From Luzula sylvatica (taxonomy: Eukaryota; Streptophyta; Magnoliopsida; Poales; Juncaceae): a stretch of 64,000 bases of DNA. Positions 1 through 9,816 of this stretch are shown in pieces. Numbering within the stretch: the first letter of the stretch is position 1; every line of letters starts with the position of its first letter. The translations under genes and the position numbers were made by a program. The notes below the pieces were generated by a model. That model had not been told where the DNA came from. It saw nothing but the letters and a program-made list of their open reading frames with translations, and searched no databases. Location: contig OX326956.1 of NCBI GenBank assembly GCA_946800325.1, forward strand, positions 38,595,082 through 38,659,081. Direction: 5' to 3'.

Positions 1-689
1 CGAACCAAGTGCAGCATGGCCTCCTTTTGGGACTCTTCTAACCGATCTTTTTAAATTCGGAGTCGAATCAATTGGTAATTTATAATTTTAATTTAGTTTA
101 ATCTAATGAATTCAAATCCTAAATGATTTTTACAGGAAATATTGTTTCAAACTCGGTCCCGCTCATATCAAAACCCACCAAGGGCAAAACAGACCTTTCA
201 CCACTAAAAGACAGGCTCATAATGCCAGAAGATACCGAAGTAAAAACCCCCAAAATCTCAAAATTAACCACCCCAAAACCTCATTCAGAACCGATTATTG
301 AGTCCCAAATTAATTCAACCCCAATTATCAATAATAACAACATTGTTAACGAGACCACGCCAAAGGTCACAAAGTCAAGCAAAGTGCCCAAGTTGAGGGA
401 GTCTTCTTCTTCTAATGGTAAGCTGAGATCTTCTAAACGTCAAGACTCTGCGGAGTTCTATGAAATGGGTCAGATGGGTTTGAATTTGAAGGGCGTGAAA
501 GAAAGGACGAGGCATAGTAGACACAGAGAGAAGAGTGGAGAGGTTAGTGGTATTGGTGGACAAAGCGAACCAAAATCGGTACCAAATTATGGTGATAATA
601 ATGTTAGTGGTAATAGTGGTACCGCTAAGTTCGAGCATTATGGGAGTGTTAGAAACAAGTACGGAGGCGAAAGTGCGTATAGGTATTAA
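1..689 (+). CDS. 3' end of an unrecognised gene, last two exons
   Basis: The reading frame runs through 1-74, a GT...AG intron at 75-135, and a last exon at 136-689 that ends in TAA. I chose the splice because the codon split between base 74 and bases 136-137 restores one continuous frame, whereas the ATG at 123 lies in the intron and is not a start. The part before the intron reads as a compact segment rich in Pro, Phe and Gly. The part after it is about 185 residues of low-complexity Ser/Asn/Lys/Pro sequence, probably disordered, with several basic patches (for example RHSRHREK) and an aromatic C-terminus ending in SAYRY. No catalytic motif, membrane span or known domain is visible. I do not recognise the family; the 5' part lies outside the window. 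Confidence 0.6.
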
Positions 690-1522
690 TGAAATTATGT
701 TTCGAATTTTAAGAGTTTTGTTCGAGGGATAAAACATTAAAATTTGTGTATCCTTTTGGTTGGTTTCTATGAGTTCATTTTAAGCTAGAGGAATTTTTGA
801 GTCCAAATTGAAGTGAATAGTCTCGGAAAAGTTATGCTTTTTCTTTTGTGGTTTGAAAAGATATGCTTAATTTGTATTTTCAAATTTTCAAATACGTGTT
901 GGCAGACATATCTAATAGCTTGGGCCACCTATCAAGAACTTTATTCAAAAAAAGTTGCACCTAACTAATGTCTTTTTTCTTAGAAAAAAAGTACTTAAAA
1001 TTACGATTGATTGAATTTATCAATATCATAATTTATATTACAGGAAATTGCGGATTCAAACTATATATTATTTTCTTATTGAATTCTACACTTAATGTGG
1101 TGCTGCAAATTGTCCAAATTGGATTGTTACCAGATAAATTTATTATATGACAGGTGTTTTCAACCTGCTAATATACTCATTCAAAGAAATTTATGTAGAC
1201 TTAACATTTCTCTAATAATAACAGGCTTCCCAAGTCCTAAATTTTTACAAATCCGTGTTGCATTAAATGCACGAACCGATTTAACTAAATTTAAAGTATC
1301 AGGAGAAATAATCATGCACCGAGTCTATGCATAAAAAGAGTTGGGTGGACCAAGAGTTAACGTATCCCAAGCAAATAAAAGTATAGAATAATAGTAAGAG
1401 AAGTCAATACGCCATACCTAACATAACCTCCCCCTCTTGATCGTCATTCTTTGTTACGCGCGGAAGAAACCCTTCGCGATATACCATTTTATTCTTCTAA
1501 TACTACATTTTTCCTTATAATA
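690..1522 (+). promoter_or_regulatory. intergenic region: upstream 3' flank and PUB17 promoter/5' UTR
   Basis: This is AT-rich sequence between the preceding stop codon and the PUB17 ATG, with no other credible gene. Bases 981-1522 recur almost unchanged at 56845-57386, so the duplicated block carries 542 bp of PUB17 upstream DNA. Short open frames here (968-1150, 1095-1334) look random. I cannot place a TATA box or transcription start with confidence. Confidence 0.5.
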
Positions 1523-3251
1523 ATGTCGAATCTTGACTTTCTCTCCCAACGGCGCCGTCGTTCGCCGCTCGCCGGTGCTTTCTTCGCTCCGGCGGATTTA
1601 TCTGGTTTTGTACTCGTACAAACCCTAGCTTCTCTGTCCAACGACTTGATTCAGTCTCATCCTTCTCCTTCGCATCTACATAATAGGCATGCTAGATCTT
1701 TACTGTTCAAGATCAGAATTTTATTGTGTCTTTTTCAGTACTTGACTGAGCACTCTTCTGGTTTCTTCCCTCACTGGTTCCCTGATTCGGCGACGCTTTG
1801 TTTCAGGGAGCTTTATATTTTGATCCATCGTGCTAAATTGTTGCTTGATTACTGTGAACAATCTGCGAGGTTGTGGCTCGTTTTGAAAAGCTCGCAGGTG
1901 GAAGGTAATTTTCGCGATCTCGATCAAGAATTATCTACTCTTTTGGATGTTTTGCCAATCGAATCATTGCGGCTCTCAGATGATGTGAGAGAGCAAATCG
2001 AATTATTACGTAAGAATTGTGCGAAACTAAACCCAAAACTCGATCCACAAAAAGAAGCACAAGGATTACGTAATACAATTTTAGAATTTCTTGACGAATT
2101 TGACGAAGGCAGAGCACCAGACACGCAAAAGTTGCAATCTTTTTTCGTCAACAAATTGCGTATTTGCGACAGGTACACGTGCCGCTCAGAAGTTGAGTTT
2201 CTCGAAGAGCAAATCTACAATCTTGGAGAAGATGCTGACTTGCAACTACTCGGCGGTACAGTCGCACTTGCCAGGTACTGTAGATTCTCTCTCTTTGAAG
2301 AAACCACGAAACTGGAGATGTCCAGTCCACGAGAAAATTCAACAAAATTGAACCAAAGACTGCTTAGCTGGAGCTATAGCGACTCATCTGCCTCATTCGG
2401 AGTTCCAAAGGATTTTTGCTGCCCAATTTCTCTCGATCTTATGCGGGATCCAGTTGTGGCCTCAACTGGACAGACTTACGACCGTTCATCAATCGTCCAG
2501 TGGATTGATGAGGGACACGCCACCTGTCCAAATTCTGGCCAATTGCTACCTGACACCCGATTGGTCCCCAATCGAGCCTTACGAAGTATAATATCTCACT
2601 GGTGTACAACATATTGCATTCCATATGACTCGGGAGAGGCCTTGGACGGGTCAAACGAGTCAGTCGCAGTTGCTTGTACAAACAAAGCAACAATAGAGGC
2701 TAATTACGCCACCGCACGAATCTTGATTCGCCAGCTGGCAGAAGGTTCTGACGAGGAGAAAGAAACTGCAGCTAGAGAAATAAGACTGCTTGCCAAAACA
2801 GGCAAGTGTAATCGGGCTTTCATAGCAGAACTAGGAGCAATACCTCTTTTGACCCGTTTGTTAAACTCCTCGGACTCAATTGCACAGGAAAACGCGGTAA
2901 CGGCTTTATTAAACCTATCCATTTTTGACGAAAATAAAAAGCGAATAATGGAACAAGAAGGGTGCTTAAGTTTAATAACCAACGTGTTGAAACAAGGTTG
3001 GTCGATAGAAGCAAGAGAAAACGCGGCCGCAACGCTTTTCAGTTTATCGGTCGTTCACGATTACAAAGCAAAAATAATATCAGAGCCCGGAGGAGTTAAA
3101 TCCTTATCAGTTCTTTTAAAAAAGGGAACGCCGAGAGGGAGAAAAGATGCTGTGATGGCGCTTTTCAACCTCTCGACCCACCCCGAAAGCTGGTTCGAAA
3201 TGCTCGATTCCGGGGCTGTTATTTCTCTTGCCGAATCATTAGTAACTGATT
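981..3251 (+). repeat. source copy of a 2271-bp segmental duplication
   Basis: The block is collinear with 56845-59115 at a constant offset of 55,864 bp. It starts at TAGAAAAAAAG upstream of PUB17 and ends inside the ARM-repeat coding region at GTAACTGATT. The only mismatch I noticed is G3137 versus A59001, which changes Gly to Arg in the second copy. The flanks differ at once on both sides. Confidence 0.9.
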
Positions 3252-3739
3252 CTGTATCTGAAGAGGCCGCAGGCGCTCTGGCGCTGCTGGCAAAACATCT
3301 GCCAGTAGCGCAGGCTGCGGCCAGTGTGGAAACTACCGTACCGAGTTTGATCGGAATAATGAAAAGAGGGACCCCGAAAGGAAAGGAGAATGCCATTGCG
3401 GCTCTTCAAGAGATTTGTAGAAGGTGTGGGCCTGTGATGACTCAGCGAGTTGCTAGGACGCCTGGATTGGGGACGCTCGTACAAGGGATTTGTTTGACCG
3501 GTACCAAACGAGCGAAGAGAAAGGCGGGGTTGCTTGCGAAGATTTTGGCAAAGTGGTGCGAGTTGACCATTCCTATTCCTGTTGTGGATGCAATTGGGGA
3601 GAGTAGTGTTGTTGTCGGTGGTACTGCTGCAGGTGAGATTGGTACCGATACCGGTATGACTAGGGTTTTGAGAAGGGCACAGAGTATGGGAAGTGGGGAT
3701 ATGGGTTTGAACCAACCAATGGCCGTGCCGGTACCGTAA
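1523..3739 (+). CDS. PUB17: U-box/ARM-repeat E3 ubiquitin ligase, PUB17 type
   Basis: This single-exon gene encodes 738 residues. The frame is open from an upstream TTG at 1451, but the first ATG is at 1523. From there the protein begins MSNLDFLSQRRRRSP, matching the basic N-terminus of PUB17/ACRE276 proteins. A plant U-box N-terminal domain covers about residues 15-270. The U-box (about 294-370) starts VPKDFCCPISLDLM and includes DPVVASTGQTYDR and CPNSGQLL; it recruits the E2 enzyme without zinc. Armadillo repeats fill about 395-690, with recurring ENAVTALLNLS-type helices, and the tail is Gly/Thr-rich. In this family the U-box transfers ubiquitin and the ARM repeats bind substrates or receptor kinases; PUB17 of Arabidopsis and tobacco ACRE276 are positive regulators of immune cell death. 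Length and intronless structure fit the family. Residues 1-576 are duplicated at 57387-59129. Confidence 0.88.
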   Translation: MSNLDFLSQRRRRSPLAGAFFAPADLSGFVLVQTLASLSNDLIQSHPSPSHLHNRHARSLLFKIRILLCLFQYLTEHSSGFFPHWFPDSATLCFRELYILIHRAKLLLDYCEQSARLWLVLKSSQVEGNFRDLDQELSTLLDVLPIESLRLSDDVREQIELLRKNCAKLNPKLDPQKEAQGLRNTILEFLDEFDEGRAPDTQKLQSFFVNKLRICDRYTCRSEVEFLEEQIYNLGEDADLQLLGGTVALARYCRFSLFEETTKLEMSSPRENSTKLNQRLLSWSYSDSSASFGVPKDFCCPISLDLMRDPVVASTGQTYDRSSIVQWIDEGHATCPNSGQLLPDTRLVPNRALRSIISHWCTTYCIPYDSGEALDGSNESVAVACTNKATIEANYATARILIRQLAEGSDEEKETAAREIRLLAKTGKCNRAFIAELGAIPLLTRLLNSSDSIAQENAVTALLNLSIFDENKKRIMEQEGCLSLITNVLKQGWSIEARENAAATLFSLSVVHDYKAKIISEPGGVKSLSVLLKKGTPRGRKDAVMALFNLSTHPESWFEMLDSGAVISLAESLVTDSVSEEAAGALALLAKHLPVAQAAASVETTVPSLIGIMKRGTPKGKENAIAALQEICRRCGPVMTQRVARTPGLGTLVQGICLTGTKRAKRKAGLLAKILAKWCELTIPIPVVDAIGESSVVVGGTAAGEIGTDTGMTRVLRRAQSMGSGDMGLNQPMAVPVP

Positions 3740-4759
3740 GATTAGGTTTCATATATATTTTTTGGGGGGTGTTGGGGGATTTATTCTTTTGAGTGTACTT
3801 GAGAGAAGGGTATAGATAAAAAAAATAAGGAGAAAAGGCGGTTGGTGAAAAAAAATTGAAGGGAAAAAATGAAAATATGGTGTGAATAATAGTGCACATG
3901 TGTTTTATGGTTACATGAATTCAGTTTGATTTTGGAAAAGAAAATTGTTGTGTTCGTTCCGAGAACCCAAGGTTCTGGGATCGTGTCGTTTTGAATGAAG
4001 CTTTGTGGGTATACATGTATGTATTTATAAATATCAACATTCTTTTTTTCTCTGGAGATTAGAGTTCATCAGTTTGTTTGTTAGGATATTTCGAGTTTGA
4101 TATACATGGTTTGTTCATTGTGATTCTTGATTCTTTTGGTGGTGTTATATTTTTCTTTTTTTCTTTCTTATGAATATCTTTTGGAGTTGTATTGTCAAGT
4201 TATTTGCCGTATGTACGTGCCAGTTTGGAGAGTAATAAAGTTTAGTTCACGACTTTTATCATCAAAATGAGTAATTGTACTGTGCCTTTGAATTATTGGT
4301 CAATTATTTTTGGATTGATAATGATATTACATGATAATAATGTGTGTTGAATATGTTTAGTTCAAAATAGTTCTGTTCATAGCCATAGGTAGTATGCTCT
4401 TTTTTCCATGGGAAGATTGTTATTCTCCTCTGAAGTCAAGATCGACGACGCCTTCAAATATTTTTCATATCTCTGATGAGATGCATTAATAACTTCATCT
4501 CTTATTAAGTCCAAGCTGTCTGTATCTTCATTTGAATTATTTTGTTCTAAATGCTAATAAACATATTTCTAAATAGGTTTCGCAACAACGCAATTTGCTC
4601 ACCAAATATCACATAATCTAATTGATTGAGTGTTTGAAATAATAAAATCATATGTTAGAGAGGTTATGATGGGTTCGACTCCCATCGAGATCAAATAAAA
4701 AATAGTAATCTATAATGATTATGATTCGTGATTTAGGATTTTTGTCAATAAAAAAAACA
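3740..4759 (+). other. PUB17 3' flank, non-coding
   Basis: This is T- and A-rich sequence after the PUB17 stop, with AATAAA-like signals (for example near 4234) that could end the transcript. No gene is supported. Near 4668-4688 there is a small hairpin with a TTCGACT loop that resembles a tRNA T-arm, but no cloverleaf surrounds it. Confidence 0.45.
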
Positions 4760-4921
4760 ATGCAATGCGCTGGACAATGCAATTACCTCCTCATCATTAT
4801 TTCTATATTCCTCCGAGCACTACAAGCCCAAATTAGTACTTCCGAGATCACTTCACCAACTTTTTGGAACAATAATTACTACCGCAACAACACGAATTTG
4901 CAAATCTACATCACGTTATGA
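4760..4921 (+). pseudogene. relic of a G-type lectin receptor kinase: signal peptide only
   Basis: The translation from the ATG at 4760 reads LLIIISIFLRALQAQ followed by SEITSPTFWNNN. This parallels the N-terminus of the receptor kinase at 16833 (LLFIISAFLHFQALHGQ, then KVTSPALWTNN). The similarity is also visible in the nucleotides (TACCTCCT.TTCATTATTTC, CTTCGCC). The frame stops at 4921, and neither lectin nor kinase sequence follows. It is therefore a broken 5' fragment of a paralogue about 12 kb from the intact gene, either a decayed tandem duplicate or a copied fragment. Confidence 0.7.
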
Positions 4922-5283
4922 ACAACAATTTCTGGTCCATCGAGAAATTATAGTTTTTTCCAATGTTGCAAACAACGTTTAGCGGTCCGTCGCGTGATGA
5001 TTATTTTTGGTAACGATAGCAAGTATCATGCGTTATGACGAGAGCTATAACAATACTATAATTTGTAGTGCATAAAATAATCTTTAAACTAACCAACGTC
5101 TTAAATTGAAATTTATAAAATAATTAACAAATTATTTGAAAATAAGCATTTTCAACAAATCAAAACAATTCAATCTAAATAGAAGAAGGGTTTTTGTACT
5201 TCTTTTTATCTCCAAAAAGTGATTTTAATTATTATAACTTTTCATGAAATATTATATATATATGCAATGCAATATTGCCATAA
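4922..5283. other. AT-rich spacer
   Basis: There is no gene or clear repeat here. It may hold decayed remains of the receptor-kinase relic, but I see no readable lectin sequence. Confidence 0.3.
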
Positions 5284-5961
<678 letters not shown>

Positions 5962-5963
5962 AC

Positions 5964-6503
5964 CTATGTTGCACGGATACGGATACGGCGATACGGCAAT
6001 TTTCAAAAAATCACGGATACGGATACGGCTATATAATTATTATTTTAATATATTTATATTTTATATAATAAATAAATAAATAATAAATTAAATAATATTT
6101 TGAATTTAAATATCATGACAATAAATAAAATCAACATAACAATACAAGTATAATAAAAGTATTCTAAATTTATTTTAGAAGTATCCTAGAATTAATTTAG
6201 AAGTATCCTAGAAGTATCCAACAAGTATCCTATATAATTTATTTAAAAATATTATGGGCCAAAATATATAATGGGCCGAAGTATCCTAAATGGAGTATCC
6301 CAGCCGTATCCTGAATGTATCCCAGCCGTATCCTGCCGTATCCTGCCGTATTCTCGTCGTATCCGAAAAAATAAATATTAAAATAATCGGATACGTCACG
6401 TGGCGTATCCGATACGTATCCGAGCCGTATCGTACCCGTATCCGTATCGGATACCCGTATCCTCATGATACTTTTGCGTTTTTGAAGTATCCGCGTAACA
6501 TAG
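5964..6503 (+). mobile_element. GATACGG-rich hAT-like MITE, copy 1
   Basis: The element starts CTATGTTGCACGGATAC and ends GTATCCGCGTAACATAG, so its termini are imperfect inverted repeats. It is flanked by GAGAGAAC (5956-5963) and GTGAGAAC (6504-6511), an 8-bp target duplication with one mismatch. Many GATACGG/CCGTATCC units lie just inside both ends, and an AT-rich centre has no coding capacity. The 8-bp duplication and subterminal repeats suggest a hAT-type non-autonomous element. I call this orientation plus for comparison with copies 2 and 3. Confidence 0.8.
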
Positions 6504-6747
6504 GTGAGAACATAATCTCAATATTAAAACAATTAGATAAAAAGAATACCATATTAAAATGGACAATTAATTACAACATCTTAAAAACATATGTAATTTA
6601 AGACATCAAATCGACCTTTCTTAGGACATATAGGCCAACACGACTACACATTTATACATATTAATATATATGTCAAAGTATATAATATATAATATATATC
6701 TAAATGTTATAATATATATTTACAAAATATATGTAAAAATGTATAAC
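6504..6747. other. AT-rich spacer between two inverted MITE copies
   Basis: No gene is seen. The segment beginning at A6515|TCTCAATATT resembles a Helitron 5' terminus (TC after A), but this cannot be confirmed by eye. Confidence 0.3.
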
Positions 6748-7308
6748 CTATGTTACGCGAATATTTCAAAAATGCAAAAATATCCTGAGGATACGCGTAT
6801 CCGATACGGATACGGATGCAATACGGCTCGGATACGTATCGGATACGCCAAGTGACGTATCCGAATTTTTTAATATTTATTTTTTGGGGATACGGCGGGG
6901 ATACGGCAGGATACGGCTGATGATACGTCCAGGATACGGCTGTGATACTCCATTTAGGATACTTCGGCCCATTATATATTTTGGCCCATAATATTTTTAA
7001 ATAAATTATATGGAATACTTCTAGGATACTTCTAGATTAGTTCTAAAATATTTCTAGAACAAGTTTATGATAGTTTTATGATACTTGTATTGTTTGATTG
7101 ATATTATTTATTGTCATGATATTTAATTTAAAAATATTATTAATTTATTATTTAATTTATTACTTATTTATTAATTATAAATAATATAAATATATTAAAT
7201 TAATAATTATATAGCCGTATCCGTATCCGTGATTTTTTGAAAATTGCCGTATCGCCGTATCCGTATCGTATCGGATACGCTATCCGTATCTGTATCCGTG
7301 CAACATAG
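6748..7308 (-). mobile_element. GATACGG-rich hAT-like MITE, copy 2
   Basis: Same family as 5964-6503 but inverted. It starts CTATGTTACGCG and ends CCGTGCAACATAG. The flanks are a perfect 8-bp target duplication, TGTATAAC at 6740-6747 and 7309-7316. Internal landmarks are shared in reverse complement with copy 1, for example GGCCCATAATATTTTTAAAT and GCCACGTGACG-like sequence. It is non-coding. Confidence 0.88.
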
Positions 7309-7459
7309 TGTATAACATACACTAAAAAAACATATAATACATTTAATACATTTAAAAATTATAAAATATCTTGATGGAATGCGGCCCGCGTTAAGAGATA
7401 AGAGATATTACAATTACAATAAGCCATTTTTAGATGGTGCATGATCATTTATATTATGT

Positions 7460-8514
7460 TAATTTATCCACGTCTTTATTTGGATTCAATTTTGTACAAT
7501 TTTTATGTACCACATCATCAAATTTATTTCGACCATTGAATTATGATACGTGACAAAATTTAGAGCATTGATTAATTATTGATTTTTTATAATCATATTT
7601 TATTTGTAAACATTTAAGTGTCCATTATTTTACCGTATGTTTTAAGCATTTTTAAAAATTCACATCATCCTACATTAATGACGTGAATTACTATTATTAA
7701 ATTAAGTTCAAATTAGACTAAGTCTAATCAATTGTTTATTATCTCACACAAGATTACTTGATAAAATTTGAATATAATGAAGGATAAAGAGTTTATATAT
7801 GAAATATTAATAACTTAATATGTAATATTGTAAAACACAACATATATTACTATTCTTTTTTTAAAAATTAATTTTAAAAATCCAAAAATATATTCATTTA
7901 AATATATTATTTATTTTGACATTCATATAAGAAAATACATATATTTAAGTAATGCAATCATGTATAGTTTTTTTTATCAAATATAATGTACTGTAATTAT
8001 TTTATACTATATGAGTTTGTAAGATTCTAAAATAATTTGTATTTATGTTTATGCTAAATGTAATATTTTATATTATTTTTAAATTACTTTTATTATTAAG
8101 TTTAATTTTCTTTGAATTTTGAATCAATAAAACATTATTAGTGTTATATAATTAATGATGTGTTACTACATATATCGTATGATTCATAATTTGTATATTT
8201 TATATTGTATGCAATATTGTGAACAACAATAATATAATATTTGTTGTAATTTGTTTCGTAAAATTGTGTTATAGCTCATATACAATTACACAATGACAGT
8301 AATATAACTGATTATTTTATTAAAAATTGAGATTTTTTTATTATTGTAGAACATATAAATAATCATAGATAAATGAGTTCAAATAATTATATTATGAAAT
8401 GATATTATCAATATTATCATACAAATATGTACATTATATTATAATGAAAAACATAATTAAGATGCAGTGAAAACATAATGAACACATTCGCCGCTTAGCG
8501 CGAGTATTCTCTAG
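7460..8514 (+). mobile_element. Helitron-like element A (3' part defined)
   Basis: The right end reads CGCCGCTTAGCGCGAGTATTCTCTAG followed by T. That is a short GC-rich hairpin about 11 bases before a terminal CTAG, the classic Helitron 3' end inserted before T. About 1 kb to the left is collinear with 14075-15949, which has the same end. The 5' terminus is unresolved; A6515|TC is one candidate, which would put MITE copy 2 inside the element. No RepHel coding is present, so it is non-autonomous. Confidence 0.65.
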
Positions 8515-8550
8515 TTAATAATTATGATATATTAACTGTTTTGCTGATAT

Positions 8551-8582
8551 GTGTTTGTGTGTGGGTGTGTGTGGGTGTGTGT

Positions 8583-8613
<31 letters not shown>

Positions 8614-8618
8614 GGGGG
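8551..8618. repeat. (GT)n microsatellite ending in a 22-base G run
   Basis: GT/GTGG units run into an uninterrupted run of G at 8597-8618. Such a tract can form a G-quadruplex and is also prone to sequencing error. Confidence 0.95.
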
Positions 8619-8756
8619 TTCTAGAATTGTATTATTTTTTATGAAATTATATAACTATCATATTTATTTTTTAATCATATCAAAATATTATAATTATGTC
8701 ACATAAATAAATCGAACCAATAATTTATATTTTAAACAATAGAAATGAATTCTTTT

Positions 8757-9050
8757 TTGTAGAGAATATTTTTTTAATACCATTAATTTGTAGAAAATAA
8801 TATTTTTTTATACCATTAATTTTTAGAGAATATTACTTTTTAAATATCATTCTTTTTTAGAGAATATTATTTTGTTATACCATTAATTTGTAGAGAATAT
8901 TTTTTTTTAATACAACTAATTTTATAGAATATAATTTGTTAATTAGCATTAATTTTTGGAAATATTATTTTCTAATACAACTAAATTTTTGAGAATATTA
9001 TTTTTTAATACAATTAATCTTTGGATAATAATTTAAAACACTAACAATAT
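8757..9050. repeat. degenerate minisatellite, unit about 36 bp
   Basis: About eight imperfect units of the type AGAGAATATTATTTTTTAAT plus ACCATTAATTTGT follow one another. Copies vary by small indels in the T-runs. It is non-coding. Confidence 0.75.
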
Positions 9051-9059
9051 TTTTTTAAT

Positions 9060-9325
9060 ACGGTATCCGATATCTAATTTTTGATACGAATCCAAATACG
9101 AATACAGTATTCGATATTCGATATTTCATTTCGGATACTCGTACACTATATGATATCTGATACATATACAAATATGAATATTGTATCTGGTATCCCATAC
9201 GTACAGATACAAATATGAATACTGTATCCGATATCCGATACGAATACATATACGAATGCAGTATCCGATATCCGATTTCGGATACGTACGTGTCCGGTAT
9301 CCGATTTCGGATACGAATACATTTT
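9060..9325. repeat. GATAC/GTATCC-rich degenerate tandem repeat
   Basis: Iterated CGATATCCGATACGAATACA-like units occur here. The words resemble the subterminal repeats of the GATACGG MITEs, but neither terminus nor target duplication is visible. It may be a decayed relative or an independent expansion. Confidence 0.6.
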
Positions 9326-9401
9326 TATCTATGATTATTATTGTTTTCTAAATACATTTTTATTTATATATTATTTATTATTATTTTTACTATTATGATT
9401 C

Positions 9402-9402
<1 letters not shown>

Positions 9403-9461
<59 letters not shown>

Positions 9462-9500
9462 GTAGTAGTAGTAGTAGTAGTAGTAGTATTATTATTATCT
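9403..9500. repeat. (ATT)n-(AGT)n microsatellite
   Basis: About 19 ATT units at 9403-9460 are followed by about 9 AGT units, then a few more ATT. Confidence 0.97.
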
Positions 9501-9816
9501 ATTGTGTATTATTTATTATTATTATATTTCTTCAACTTATATTTAATTAAATTAATAATTTTCTAAAATAAATTAATGTAAAGTAAAAGGCAAGTATTTT
9601 TTGTTGAATAAATTAACTAGATGAATGGTTTGTTGAATCTTTTTCTCTTCAAAAATGAAGTTAGAGGTAAGTTTTTGATTTTCTAACTTTTTATGTACGT
9701 TTTTGGTAGTTCGTAGAGTTTATTCATTTCATAACTTTAATTCCTATCACGCATGGAAACACTAAAAAAATGAATTGTATCATGTGTTATGCGGATACTT
9801 AAAAAATATAGAAGTA

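Noticed and set aside
1451..1522. Longer N-terminus for PUB17 starting at 1451
   Set aside because: The codon at 1451 is TTG, and the extra residues do not resemble the family. The ATG at 1523 gives the expected basic N-terminus.
4655..4695. tRNA-like T-arm (TTCGACT loop with a 5-bp stem)
   Set aside because: No acceptor, D or anticodon arms can be placed around it, and there are no internal promoter boxes.
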